Source of the DNA: Paraphysomonas bandaiensis
Lineage: Eukaryota > Chrysophyceae
DNA length: 64,000 bases
Direction: 5' to 3'
Assembly: GCA_965644295.1 (NCBI GenBank)
Contig: CBFFRP010000297.1
Location: forward strand, 186,001-250,000
Shown: positions 10,022 through 20,855 of the stretch, in pieces
Layout: each line of letters begins with the position of its first letter
How positions within the stretch are numbered: position 1 is the first letter of the stretch
The notes under the pieces: generated by a model
What the model was told of the DNA's origin: nothing
The model's input: only the letters and a program-made list of their open reading frames with translations
Database searches by the model: none
Program-made: the position numbers and the translations under genes

Positions 10022-12414
10022 ATGTCTTCTAGTGAAGAACGTGATATGAGTGACAAGGACTCGAGATCATCCATTGATTGCAAAGTAAATGGGGAAGACT
10101 TGTCGTCCTCCAAACACATCGAGTGTCCCTATACTCCTGATCGTGCAGTTACACATATAGCAAGTACTCCAATGTCAGAGTTTCGGACATCTGCTGCTAG
10201 TATTCAAACCCCATCTGTGTTGTTTACTCCTAATAATTTGATGTGTGTATCCCCTTCCAGGTATGTCTGCAGGTGTATAGATACATTATGATATATATAT
10301 ATTTATTTATAATTATTACTATTTCAGCGAATGGCTTTCGTTTCAAAATTCGGATTCATATTTTGATATGTCTCCTTTAACGGGTGTCTCACCACGACCC
10401 TTTCCGATGACGGCGAAGCACGGAAATGTTACTGGAGAAGATGATGGCATCTTCAAACCTACACACACCAGTCAATCCGAAGAATATAGGGGGAAAGATT
10501 CGTTTTCATCTAGAGGGAGTCTGTCTCTGGAGGGTTTGCGTGGAGGTGGACTCCCACCTGCTGTTAGTCGACCTGATAGCCAGGAAAAGCAATCATCACC
10601 GAGAATCAAGAACCTCTTCAAGAATACATCGGACGGAAATAAAAGCACAATCGACAAGAAGCGTCGTAGAGCACGAGATTATTGTAGTCCAGGTGGACAG
10701 CAATCTCCAGGTGGGCGCTTTCTATGTATTATAACTGGCCTCATTGTTCGCGTTCGTATGTGATATAGGTGGTATAGAAGCCTTAACTGCAGCTGCGCGT
10801 GATTTAAGTGATGATGAATTGTTTAAACCCACTAAGGCAGCTAAGAAAAGTTCCAAGGGAGGTAAAAAAGCGGGGAGCAATCTTACCGTGCAACAGGAGC
10901 CATCCTCTCCAGTAAATAGAAATAACACAGACGTGAATGTAAAGGCGATGGAAGGCCTCTCTATACCACTTGTTGTGAAACAAATTGATCAGAACAATAG
11001 TGGCGATTCTGCAAACGCTTCGAAATCCCGTTCTATTGTTTCCGTGCATTCGAAATCTATTCCTGCTGTCGACCAAGTTATAGGCAGCCCGCAGATGCAG
11101 ACCGGTGGAGACCACCCTTCTATATCTCCAGATGTAAAGATCACCACCTGCAATTGCAAGAAGAGTCGCTGTTTGAAACTGTGCGTCCTTCAAATAAATA
11201 ACTAATTGTATGCTAATTTGAATATGCAGTTATTGCGACTGTTTCAGAGCACAACAATACTGTCAGGGTTGTCACTGCAAGAACTGTGCTAATCTGGTAT
11301 GTGCTTTTCTTTTAACCATCCTTTTCGTTAAGTATTTCACTTTGGACTTAGGAGTCCTGTGAGTCAGAGAGAATTGCTGCCAGGAATTCAATCATTGATA
11401 GAAACCCAGACGCTTTTAAGTAGGCGTCTTTGTACTCACTATGGTATTAGTTTAACGCTGTATGTAGACCGCGTATTTCACGGTATGTTGAAAATGCTAT
11501 CCTCAAGGTTGACAACCAAACTGCGGTCGGTCCGCGTGTACTGGGACAGCATCAGTCAGGCTGTCACTGCAAGAAGTCTGCGTGTTTGAAAAAGTACTGC
11601 GAATGCTTCCAGGTATGATGACTGGGAGTACTGCATGCCTAGTTAAGTAATCCACATACAGGCTGGTGTTCCATGCCTAGAAAGATGCCGTTGTGTAGAT
11701 TGTAAGAATACGGCCGATAATAACTCCCTAGGATATCAACATCCAGTGGGTACCGGAAAAGGATCTCAATTCAAAGTGCCTCCTCATTCAAGTGGGATAC
11801 AAACTGTGGTTGATCAGAGATCGGAAAAAGCATTAGACATTGTTGACAAGAACTCTGGTCCGCAGCATTCGCGGTCCTTATCTGCTGCATCCCCGACATC
11901 AACCGCAGATGATGGGGATGACAGGTTATACCTCGCCACGTTGTAATGATTGTGTTGATTATGTATTCGCAGCAAACCTATATATAATAAGTTAGAAACA
12001 CAGGCTGCCGCATATGAAATTGTCAACGCATTCTTGCGTGGACAATTTACAGTTCCAGGCTTAGAGCCAATCAAGACCCAAGTTCCTGGGGCATCTGTAC
12101 CCCAAATCATCCTTCCTAAATCAGGTTTGCGGCAATATTATCCGAATTAAGTTATAACTTGTTAACATTTGATGTAGAATCCAAATCATCTGATCATGTT
12201 CAGCAATTGATTCCTGGTAAATCAATTTTTTCATTGTCTGATTTTTTATCTAACTATTCTGACAGGAATTAAATCTTCTCTGCAAGCGTGTTTTAAAAAG
12301 AGTGACGGCGAACTATTATCAGAGAGTAAGAGTCTTTCAAGTGTACCACAGGTGCATTTTACGGGAGTGACTACAGATAGTCATAGGTCAGATATCCTTC
12401 TGAAGCCAAAGTGA
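10022..12414 (+). CDS. LIN54: Tesmin/TSO1-like CXC-domain protein (LIN54/CPP family)
   Basis: Ten exons join in frame to about 638 residues: 10022-10260, 10328-10710, 10769-11180, 11230-11296, 11352-11419, 11468-11612, 11662-11924, 11973-12124, 12178-12216 and 12266-12414. The centre has the two cysteine-rich CXC repeats of the family. CXC1 reads [16 protein letters not shown] and continues [11 protein letters not shown]. The conserved linker is RNPDAFKPRI. CXC2 reads [16 protein letters not shown] and continues CRCVDCKN. The tyrosine in each repeat that inserts into the DNA minor groove is present. LIN54/TSO1 proteins bind CHR-type elements (TTYGAA) and, in animals, serve the DREAM/MuvB complex controlling cell-cycle genes. 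The N-terminal half is Ser/Lys-rich and disordered ([11 protein letters not shown] near residue 100). Nine introns of 48-67 nt interrupt even the CXC region. Confidence 0.93.
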
Positions 12415-13552
12415 TCAGAACATGAGGATGCAGTTGTAGTTATTGATTCCTTTTGTAATAAATGTAGCTTTGCGTAGAATTTAGTAAGTTATGTTGTCTT
12501 CATCGTTCGTGTTTGTGTATTAACTTGTAATATTATTATACGCGTTCATGAATTCCGTCTTCATTCAACCTATTGTGTATGAAGTAGGAAACTCATACAT
12601 ACAGGAAGAGATGTCACTGAAGACATCGTTTTGCCATCAAAGACCACCTAACAGACATTTGGCATGCTTTGTGATGTACTACTAATGATGAATATCATAG
12701 TGTGTAGTTTGTTATATGTAGTCTCTATCAGTGTTGAGTTTTGATGTTTGTGAGCAATTGAAACTTGCATGATAAGATATGTTGATTATAGTTTTACTCA
12801 TTGATTACTGTGAGAGTTCAAGTTCAGTTACATAAGTTATTTATTTCACCATCTAAATAATATATATAAAGTCATAGCCACCTTACCTAAATCTTGTGCT
12901 ATGTATCTATATGATGTATATATAGAGAGAAGTAGTTGCACCTTCTTTGTGCTTGTGGTGATGCACACTTAATAGGATATCAGAGTTAAGTACACTTATT
13001 CTGTTACCATATCCCATACCTGCTCCATTCTGAGCGCGTACGCGCGTACTTAGGTAGAGCCGGGTGGGTACCTAACTAATACTTGATTATAAGTCCCATA
13101 CGTTATTTGCTAGCTACCTACTGATCTTAACTATAGCTACACCATTATCACACGGTATTCAGCGCTAAATATGCAGTGAGAACCCGAGTGGGAAACCGCT
13201 GAACTAAGCAATGTGTACATAGGTAGAAGTGCGCGGTCGCAACACGCAGCAGCACCCACTAGAGGGCCGCACGTAGTGATTAGTTACGCTGTCAGTATGG
13301 GGCACCCCCCAGTCACCCATATGTACGCATACCAAACACACAAAAACAAGCAACGCATTAGTTTTTTATAGTTATGCTGGATGAGTTATAGTGGGGAGAA
13401 AACACAATTCACGTATGATTTCCACCTTTATGGACACGAAGTCCATTCAAACTCTTTGCAAGAAATCCCCAGGTTGGACAGATGAACTTACCCGCACATA
13501 TATTAAGCTTAGCCTATTCTCTCTTCTTCATTTTATTCCGTTGTATTGCCTC
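12415..13552. other. Intergenic with one decayed dispersed-repeat copy
   Basis: At about 12925-13000 the words gtgcttgtggtgatgcac and ggatatcagagttaag match dispersed repeat family A described at 30000-30860, in reverse orientation and much decayed. The rest shows no gene. A slightly GC-richer patch at 13030-13310 has no open frame of note. Confidence 0.5.
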
Positions 13553-13833
13553 AAAGTCGAGGTAATACCAAAACCTGGCTTTTGATGTAAAACCTGGTGA
13601 AATTTTTGATGATGGTTGGAAAAGGGTATAACTATGCACAATAAGTAACTATGAAGATAATAACAGTATGAAAAGTATTATTCATAATATTTTTTACTAA
13701 TTTCTTCCATATTACTTCAGTTTTATAGCAATAAAAGTCACCGACTACACATATATATTACATACAGTTCACAAGTATGAACTATAACCATCTCAATATA
13801 CACCACTTTACCATCTCAGAATACACCCACATA

Positions 13834-14130
13834 CCATCTCACTATACACCCATACCATATTACTATGCATCACTATACCATCCCACTATATTATACCACT
13901 ATACCATCTGCTGTATACCACTATACCACCTAACTATACATCACTACACTATCTCACTATACACCCATATACCATCTCACACCCATATACCATCTCACTA
14001 TACACCCATACCATATTACTATGCATCACTATACCATCCCACTATATTATACCACTATACCATCTACTGTATACCACTATACCACCTAACTATACATCAC
14101 TACACTATCTCACTATACACCCATATACCA
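13834..14130. repeat. Minisatellite, 156-bp unit x2, built of ctataccat words
   Basis: ccatctcactatacacccat recurs at 13834 and 13990, a period of 156 bp, with near identity through tatacatcactacactatct. Shorter 8-12 bp units (cactataccat) make up the inside. The open frame across it is a by-product of the repeat and is not called as a gene. Confidence 0.85.
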
Positions 14131-14168
14131 TTTCACTATACACCTACGTATGGGACAAATCATGCGCG

Positions 14169-14838
14169 ATGGGCAGAAACCAAACCAAAGGAAAAACCGG
14201 GCCTGATCACATAACAACGGCCTCAGCATGCGCAGACTGTGCACTCCCAATCGACAACATGGCACACATGCTTCTCACCTGCACACACCCGGACCTCACT
14301 CACATACGTGAAGATGTTCACCAAGCACACGACAACAAGTTCGACAAACTTCGCACACGCACGCTCCCCCATCCCTGGTTTCACACCGCCATAATCAAAC
14401 TAGCAAAAGCCGCATGGAATCCACACACATCCCAGGCTGAACGCAACGGGAAGAAGAATGTTGTCAACATTCGTGGCGACATATCCAACGACGACCCGGA
14501 GGCGGAGGAAGAGATACCACGAAAGTGCACGAGCAGGGTAAGTAATACTGTTCATAAAGATGGTGACGGGTTCGTATGTCGTATATATGCGGTATTACTC
14601 TGATTATTGTTGTGCGTTGTTACTATACACTGTACTAACTGCTTATGATCCTTCACCTGCTTATGATCCTCCACCTACTAGCAATGTGCCCCCAGCGGCT
14701 GTTGCCGCGTCGTTTCCGAGCATAGGTACTAATACTACTGTAAGTAGTAGTGGTAAAGATAGCTATATGCGTATGCAATGTATCCGAAATCAGGCTATTC
14801 GGTTGGAGCGTTTGCAGTCTCAAGCGAAGCAGATATAG
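14169..14838 (+). pseudogene. LINE-like reverse transcriptase C-terminal remnant
   Basis: The frame from 14169 contains CADCALPIDNMAHMLLTC, the C-x2-C-x8-H-x4-C zinc-knuckle-like motif found after the RT domain of many non-LTR retrotransposons. HPDLTHIREDVHQ follows. Base composition is clearly GC-richer than the flanks. A gtaagt donor near 14537 and an acceptor ctactag near 14681 could link it to a second open stretch ending IRNQAIRLERLQSQAKQI (stop 14838). No RT catalytic domain is present, so this is a fragment. It could also be host-derived cargo of the surrounding element. Confidence 0.5.
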
Positions 14839-15053
14839 CTATATGAGAATATGATATTACAAAACACAAGTAATAATAGCAGGGCCAACTTTTAACGCAA
14901 TAAATACTGCTAATAACAACTATACTTGCGACTTTTTCTTTATCTTTAACCTCTCAGATACAAATTACAGTAAAATAATAACTCAATACTTATATATGAA
15001 ACCTGGTGAAATTGCTTTACCAGGTTTTGGTATTACCTCGACTTTCATTCAGA

Positions 15054-15515
15054 GCACCCTTCCGCATATCGGGGTCATATCCATGTCCGTGTACATCGGG
15101 GATGGGTAATCGGACAGCCTGTAAGGAGTTCCCTTAAAAGGCGTGGCCGTATCACACTTGACCACGTCCGATTTCGTGGGTCGCAACTCAATGGATCTCG
15201 ACGCATTGGATTCCACCAAATCCTCCCTGTCCAGATAATCACTCGAAAAACCATGGATCTTATATCATATATATGTTACATGCATAAAAAATAAAGAACA
15301 CATACATACATTCTTTCCAATTTTTTGTAGTGTTGTTGGACCCGTAGAGGATAGACTCAGCGTTGAACTCATACGTACTTTAGCGGCAAGTGATTGTCGT
15401 TATCGAGGGTGACGACTCTCCTCGTTCGTTTCTTGGATAACACATCCACCTCTGATGTCACTCTCTTCTTCGGGGATGGGGTACGTTCCGCAGCAGACGA
15501 ACAATCATTCGATGT
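15054..15515 (-). pseudogene. Two-exon fragment of an unknown Lys/Pro-rich protein
   Basis: On the minus strand, an open stretch from about 15515 reads NTSNDCSSAAERTPSPKKRV, then LSKKRTRRVVTLDNDNHLPLK, up to a gtacgt donor near 15385. After an intron ending at about 15262 another open stretch reads VKCDTATPFKGTPYRLSDYP and ends PICGRVL-stop at about 15055. A stop codon lies directly upstream of the first stretch and no ATG is available. Its 3' end abuts the inverted-repeat element at 15045, so it looks like the tail of a gene cut off by insertions. Not recognised. Confidence 0.35.
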
Positions 15516-15580
15516 ATTTTAACTAAACTTCAAAAACACCAACGTGGAGCCCTGGTGGTTATACCTCACTATTCGATTAG

Positions 15581-15600
15581 GATTAGGGTTAGGGTTAGGG
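15581..15600 (+). repeat. Interstitial telomere-type tract (TTAGGG)3
   Basis: The sequence attagggttagggttaggg contains three consecutive vertebrate-type telomere hexamers, preceded by gattagg. It is internal, with genes on both sides, so it is not a chromosome end. It suggests the organism's telomere repeat may be TTAGGG and that the site was once broken and repaired, but three units can occur by chance. Confidence 0.7.
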
Positions 15601-16390
15601 TGCAATGCTGGTACTATTCATATCGTTGCTTTTGGAAAGGCAGTTGTGAAGATGCAGTTACCAGGACGGAAAATTTCAAATTAAATTATTTTTTCTTAAT
15701 GAGGAAGAAAATGAAGATGACAGTGATAACCTACTAGTCCTAGTTCAGACTGTGTGTTAACGTAGCGCAGCGTTTGATTGATGGTAACGTTTAGAAAAGT
15801 GAGCACGTCTTAACAAGTGAACCCGATAGGCAGCATGAAGCACTTACATGCCACAACCAATAAGGTTGAAAGATATTTCAGTAAAGCTAAGATTGCTATA
15901 TCAGATTTATGAATATTTTGACTCGACCTCTGTTCTGGAATTAAATAACAGCTTGTGGCAACAAGCTATGTTGGCAGCTAGTATTATATGTATTTATAGC
16001 TCTATATGTGTTCAGTGATGTTAATTGGAACATCAAGTAATAATTGCAATTATAATTTACTACAATTACTACAACACCACCAATTAGTTAACATTTAATT
16101 GGCACGCAACCCAGGTGATGTAGCTAGGATGAGCTGTGTACAGTCAATGAGTACGTTAAATATGACATTATATACTATATTATATAGATGTGGAACCCAA
16201 TACGAACCTGCGAAAATGTATGTATTTATACTAACTTGTAAATTGTTACAATAAGGGCATTCTTATACAAAACAAAACGACAGTTTCCTCTCATCTTGTC
16301 ACACAGAATTCTTGGTTTCATTGCACAAGTTTTGATTTTCATGCTTTATACCGCTGTATTGTCTATCACTTTGAGCATTTAAATTTTAAG
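15601..16390. other. Intergenic, no gene seen
   Basis: AT-rich sequence with no frame of coding character and no recognised repeat. Confidence 0.55.
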
Positions 16391-16966
16391 ATGATCAGCT
16401 CCGACCATAGCAGTGATGTTGATATGAGACAAGGGGACACTTTGGTGCCCCCAGGGTGGCCCATGTTTCACCCTAACTACGTTGTGACGCAATTGCGGAA
16501 ATTGAAGCCTGATCAATGCCCGGAGAAGAAAGCGTTCTACTCATCTTACCCAGGATTGGGATAAGATGACTCATTTGCAGCAAAATGGACCAGCTCGGTA
16601 AGGCCCTTCCCAAGCATATACAGAGGGACACTGGAGCGCTACCATGTAAATGGCTCGCCTCATGTTCCAAAGAAGCGTCAACTTGCAACTACGCCAGGAG
16701 CAATTGCTCGAAGGAACCAGAGGGCAAGAAGAGCAGCAAGGATATCAGGTGGGAGTGACAGTTCAGAAGGAAGTTCTATGTCCAACAGCTCAGAACAATC
16801 CAGTCTCGGTTCAAAGATTTACAGTGTGATGGAATCTATTCAGTCACGCACAGAGAAACTTCGTTGTGTTGAATTCATGGCATTGAATTCCACAGATGAA
16901 AACATTAGAAAGAGGGCTCATGAATACTTGTGCTTAATATCTCGGGTTTTTCTACTCCAAGTGTAA
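16391..16966 (+). pseudogene. Unknown basic protein ORF with one in-frame TAA
   Basis: From ATG 16391 the frame reads MISSDHSSDVDMRQGDTLVP through AFYSSYPGLG, then TAA at 16562, and continues in the same frame as DDSFAAKWTSSVRPFPSIY to a stop at 16964. The total is 192 codons. The downstream half has a basic block (ARRNQRARRAARIS) and a plausible helical end (RKRAHEYLCLISRVFLLQV). No intron with GT-AG ends removes the stop. It faces the Harbinger transposase relic at 17124-17690. Those elements usually carry a second, Myb/SANT-like DNA-binding protein, so this may be the decayed partner. That is inference from context, since no Myb motif is visible. Confidence 0.45.
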
Positions 16967-17123
16967 AAGAGAAGATTAGAACAACGGCTTTGACTACGAA
17001 AACTAAATAATTATAATGGCATTGTAATTTTGGATGGATGGTTCTTAAAAGGCTCACTAGTAATAAGATTTCATATGCATATGCGTTATTAATTACACTA
17101 TATTTATTCAAATTTAAATATTT

Positions 17124-17690
17124 TTAAAAAAAGTGAAGGTCTCCTGACACCTTCATCGTGTAGATATTCAATAGCTCTTCATCTTCATTGAAATTCCCAT
17201 TTAAGTACACCAAGCATGCGTCCCCATCGTCAATATCACATTCTGCTCGACCCACTGGCATGTCGTTATCACCACCCTCGCCCATATCTATGATGTAGTT
17301 ATGAAGTTTAGCTGTCACAGTACAAACAAGTGTCCACTTATCAATCCTGCACTGTAGAGGTACATATTACCATCTGCAACACCAAAGGAAAAGCATATAT
17401 CTGTGTAAGAACCTCCAGCAAGCCACCGCAATGAGACCGCAAGACGTGTTCTCATGGAAATCACACTACCGCTGCTGGCTTCAGCTCGTCGCCGATGTAA
17501 TTCGGTGTCGAAATCATCGCCGTAGTAGTCTATCAGTCTTTCCTGGTTTCAAGTAAAGCAAAGTATGTAACAGTGGTAAGTAAATAACTAACCTCCAATA
17601 CGTCGAAACAACGCCTTGACATTCTGAACATTCTCTTAAACTCACTTTCTGTTAATTTGTCCACTTCGTCTAATGCATACTTCTATAGCT
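17124..17690 (-). pseudogene. PIF/Harbinger-type transposase relic
   Basis: On the minus strand the N-terminal part reads LTESEFKRMFRMSRRCFDVL, an intron of about 50 nt (17528-17592 region), then ERLIDYYGDDFDTELHRRRA and SLRWLAGGSYTDICFSFGV. The last segment matches the conserved LRYLAGGSYLD block of HARBI1/PIF transposases. After GVADGNMY the frame shifts and jumps to the family's C-terminus: DKWTLVCTVTAKLHNYIIDM, then an acidic tail to the stop at 17124. The DDE catalytic core between these two blocks is deleted, so the protein is dead. Host flanks and TIRs were not identified. Confidence 0.75.
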
Positions 17691-17904
17691 CCAGCGAATA
17701 GCGAAATGATTAGCGTCCAAGCAACTGCATCAGTAAAGCCGACATTCCGCGAAACTGTTAAGATAAAGACAGCTAATTCTTTCGTATCCAGCATCTTGCA
17801 ATATCTAATACAGAATGACAACCTAGAGCCCTCATATATCTATATGATATGCTGAACACTCTCATGTGGGTGGCTAAACAGACAGCTGGCGATTAAAAAA
17901 AACT

Positions 17905-17992
17905 TTTCGGTATCCTTTGTGTATTTTTGTTCAAAGATGCCTCTAATATTGAGACAACAATTATCTATATTTCTGTCAGTTTCATATAGTCC
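17905..17992 (+). repeat. Dispersed repeat family C, copy 1
   Basis: cggtatcctttgtgtatttt and the following gttcaaagatgcctctaatattgag recur at 23545-23690 (same strand) and 29145-29285 (opposite strand). The copies are 85-145 bp with moderate divergence. No coding content. Confidence 0.75.
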
Positions 17993-18174
17993 AGCGAGAC
18001 ACTCGTCAAGTCATATATATGGTAAAACCAACTACCTAGTTAGTTAGTATATATCGCTAAAGCTTGCACACCCAGTTAATGTTACACTCTCCAGTAATAT
18101 GCATTCCTCACTACATATGCCCACATGCTATAATCACAGCAAGCATTCCTTTAAGTGCACTATAGCTAACAACA

Positions 18175-19265
18175 TTACGTATCACCCGCGGTTTCATCTT
18201 TGTTCTCTGTCCACTCACGGCCGGGACCCTGGCCCGCCCTGATACCAGTACGAGGGATATTCTTGAAGTCAGGAACCTCGCCCCACTTGAAGTTACCAGT
18301 GAAAAAATCGTCTAGAGAAAGGTTTTGAACCATACGTTGCTCCCTCAATATATACCTGGTACAGTCAGTGACCGCATAATCGTTACTTTGACATAGCACA
18401 ACACACACCTGGCGAACTCGAGCACGTGCTTCTCAGGTAGATCCTCCTTTCTTTCATATAAGTGATTCCACACTACCCCACCGATCGCATTTATGATCTC
18501 TTCATCCGACTCCTTGTTTAATGCCTCGTCATACTGGAAGCACACATGGAAACAGAGTTCCTGAACCTGCCGCAAGTACTTGCTAAGCAAGAAAACAGAA
18601 ATCTTTTCCTCGTCCACCATTTTCCGTTGACAGTGCTCCCATGTTCGGTCAAAAAACATTTCCTGAATCCGGAGAGCGCGAATATCTTCATTACGGGCCA
18701 GCAGTAATCGTCTATGGCATATCCATACGTGAGTGATCAGGAGGAGCACTTTCGTTCGATAGTTAGATATCAGTTTTCCTCCTATTGAAAACCATTCAAT
18801 GTTAGGACATGCAAGTATCACAACCATAACGTACGTGTAAACCATTTAGGATCATAAGCTTGGGCTTCACTAGACATGTACAATAGTCTTGAAATTTTCA
18901 ACATGTTTGAATTCCTGAAAATGGTAAGACTGAAGTATACATACATCGCAAAACACTTACTGAAAAAATAAAGTAATCCGGTCTTTAAATATTTGCGTAT
19001 AAGTCTTCGTTGTATCATCCTGCATAACACATATCACACCATATGTATTTCTTATTAGTAATAGTGTTACATTAATATCATGTCCAGACATGTAACGTGC
19101 TGTTCTACAGAGATGCGGTTTGTCAATAGAGAACTCATTCCTTTGTCGTCTGTTATATGCAACCACTGACATAATATTTCGTTTAGATGACACAAATGTT
19201 GTCGGTATGCAAAGACATGATCTATTCCTCTTTATGGGGTGTCTCAAGAATGCACGTACGAGCAT
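18175..19265 (-). CDS. UQCC1: Ubiquinol-cytochrome c reductase complex chaperone (UQCC1/CBP3)
   Basis: Five exons on the minus strand (19265-19071, 19019-18961, 18914-18835, 18781-18409, 18355-18175) join in frame to about 295 residues, typical for this family. The CBP3 domain shows THVWICHRRLL, MFFDRTWEHCQRKM, CFQYDEALNKESDEEI, VVWNHLYER, HVLEFARYILREQ and LSLDDFFTGNFKWGEVP. These follow the order of the animal protein (H-x-W-M, F-W-E-D, G-Y-D-E-G, A-x-W-R, x-L-x-F-x-W). UQCC1/CBP3 assists translation and early assembly of cytochrome b in mitochondria. The N-terminus (MLVRAFLRHPIKRNRSCLC) is basic and hydroxylated, as expected of a presequence. Introns are 46-53 nt. The first intron, at 19020-19070, keeps frame and could be missed by a gene finder. 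Confidence 0.9.
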
Positions 19266-19587
19266 ACTACTAAGACTCCTATAGGGAATATACGTATATA
19301 GAAATAAATAGAAATACTAAAGGTCTCAATTAAACAACCTTACAATGGATTATGCAAATAGATTGCTGTTATATTCTTTCTATTCAATTTAATTCCTATA
19401 GTTGCAATAGTTGATTGAATGAATGCATTACTTTAACAAGAGGGGGGGGTGTATGGGTATGTATGTACATGTACAGTGCAACAGTCAGTAGGAAAAATGC
19501 GGCTGTGAACTGGTGGAGATGATGCCCCACTCAAACTACGGTAGATATTCGTTCCAGAATACTGCTCTCTGTTTGCTGTATATACAG

Positions 19588-19597
19588 TACAGCAGTA
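19588..19597. promoter_or_regulatory. TACAGCAGTA motif between divergent genes
   Basis: The exact decamer lies between UQCC1 (start 19265, minus) and the membrane protein at 19725 (plus). Near matches occur at 19621 (cacagcagtatg) and 19709 (tacagcagttta). It is one of at least six intergenic copies in the window. A regulatory role is inferred only from position. Confidence 0.35.
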
Positions 19598-19724
19598 TAT
19601 CCCTCTATGACTGTGTACACCACAGCAGTATGACACAAAATTAGGGTATTTTAGGTATATTTTAGTTGTCCTGCAGAAATTTTTTCAAGAAATGTCCAGG
19701 AATTGAATACAGCAGTTTACATAC

Positions 19725-20855
19725 ATGTACATACAGAGTACATCGCACTGCAAGAGTATCTTTACTCACTTGAACTCTCCATACTTAATATTTCTAATTA
19801 AATTTGTTATAGTAGTTGTATCTATGGTATTGAAAGCTATTGCAAATGTTGTTTTAGGCTACAAGGCCGCTAAAGTAGCCCGTAGAGCAGTGGAAAATGG
19901 AGCTACAATAGCCGCTCAAGGAGGCATCAAAGCCGCTGAAAACGCATCTAAAATATTAGCATTGGCTATCACTAAAAATGTTGGTTCGAGTTTAACGTGT
20001 TTAGACACTAACATTCAACGCTTATTGAGCAATATGGATGGTAATGTGGAAAGAATATTAGATTTTTGTAGACATGCTGATGACAATTGGAGAAATGTTG
20101 CACGAGATTTCGATAGAACGATACACAATGGAATGATAAGAATATCTGATGCAATATTTTGTGGTCTATTTTCGATTGCATTTGCATTATTTTTGGGTTT
20201 GCTACCAAATTGGCTTGATTATACTACCATGTCATCTATTCGCGATTTCATTTCTACTGTTTACAAAACAGAGATAAGCTGGATTTACGTTGTGCTATCC
20301 GTATTAATGTATCAACAGTTTTCTCGTGGATTGGAAATGCTGAGTATGCTGTATGTTGATCACGTATTGATGTACGTTGCAATTCAAGGATCGTCGATTC
20401 CATCTCCTACCACGGAGTCCCAGCCAGTGAATAATATTCCTGTGGGAACCATTCTTCCATATGTCGGTGACTTATCTGCTCGTGAATTGGCTCAGCAAGG
20501 GTACGCAATATGCAATGGTGTTTCCTTACAGGAACAGGGAATTTCCAATGCTACGTATACGAAAGCTGTTCCATCATTATGCGACGGTCGTTACCTTAAA
20601 GGATCTAGTATTGAAGATGCGTCAGTTCATGGAAGAGCTCGAGCACCAACACTTGAATTTCGTACAGAAAAATTTCACCGTGCTCCGGGCATCACTAAAA
20701 GAGTGCTTGGAAGTAGTACAGAATTTGACACTAACAGTGTTTTCACTGGACATTGGATGGATCCAGATGCTGTTGGACTCAATGCACGATGGGTGGACGA
20801 CAATCCATCAGAGCCATCTCACTATACTGTCGTTTATGTAATACGAGTGCGATGA
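19725..20855 (+). CDS. Membrane protein with phage tail-collar-like C-terminal domain
   Basis: A single uninterrupted frame of 376 codons. An in-frame ATG at 19824 (MVLKAIANVVLGYKAAKVAR) may be the true start, giving 343 residues. The 33 residues before it are hydrophobic. An Ala-rich amphipathic region is followed by two likely membrane helices (IFCGLFSIAFALFLGLLP and ISWIYVVLSVLMYQQF). The last 140 residues look like a tail-collar fold: IPVGTILPYVGDL, GYAICNGVSL, VPSLCDGRYLKGSS, and the terminal strand HYTVVYVIRVR. This parallels the VGTI-xY...W-x-x-CDG...L-P-D-x-R-G-R-F-L-RG...V-x-Y-I-I-K layout of phage receptor-binding fibre tips. The gene lacks introns where its neighbours have many, which suggests acquisition from a virus, phage or bacterium. 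The function in this host is unknown. Confidence 0.72.
   Translation: MYIQSTSHCKSIFTHLNSPYLIFLIKFVIVVVSMVLKAIANVVLGYKAAKVARRAVENGATIAAQGGIKAAENASKILALAITKNVGSSLTCLDTNIQRLLSNMDGNVERILDFCRHADDNWRNVARDFDRTIHNGMIRISDAIFCGLFSIAFALFLGLLPNWLDYTTMSSIRDFISTVYKTEISWIYVVLSVLMYQQFSRGLEMLSMLYVDHVLMYVAIQGSSIPSPTTESQPVNNIPVGTILPYVGDLSARELAQQGYAICNGVSLQEQGISNATYTKAVPSLCDGRYLKGSSIEDASVHGRARAPTLEFRTEKFHRAPGITKRVLGSSTEFDTNSVFTGHWMDPDAVGLNARWVDDNPSEPSHYTVVYVIRVR

Larger units (their letters stand above)
13553..15045. mobile_element. 1.5-kb element with terminal inverted repeats
   Basis: aaagtcgaggtaataccaaa (13553-13572) continues acctgg and is matched exactly by its reverse complement at 15020-15045. Inside each end a second shared word, aaacctggtgaaat, occurs in inverted orientation (about 13590 and 15000). 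The ends therefore form an inverted repeat of 26 bp plus a subterminal block. The interior has a minisatellite and a GC-richer ORF resembling the tail of a LINE-type reverse transcriptase, not a DNA transposase. The element is probably non-autonomous or composite. No clear target-site duplication was identified. Confidence 0.65.

Noticed and set aside
13777-14214. 145-codon frame of Tyr/His/Ile/Pro repeats
   Set aside because: It is a translation of the ctataccat minisatellite and has no start of its own.
15581-15600. Chromosome end at the TTAGGG tract
   Set aside because: Only three units, with host genes and transposon sequence continuing on both sides.
16562-16564. Alternative genetic code with TAA as sense
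   Set aside because: TAA, TAG and TGA all terminate well-supported genes elsewhere in the window (for example 20855, 7532, 41040, 12414).
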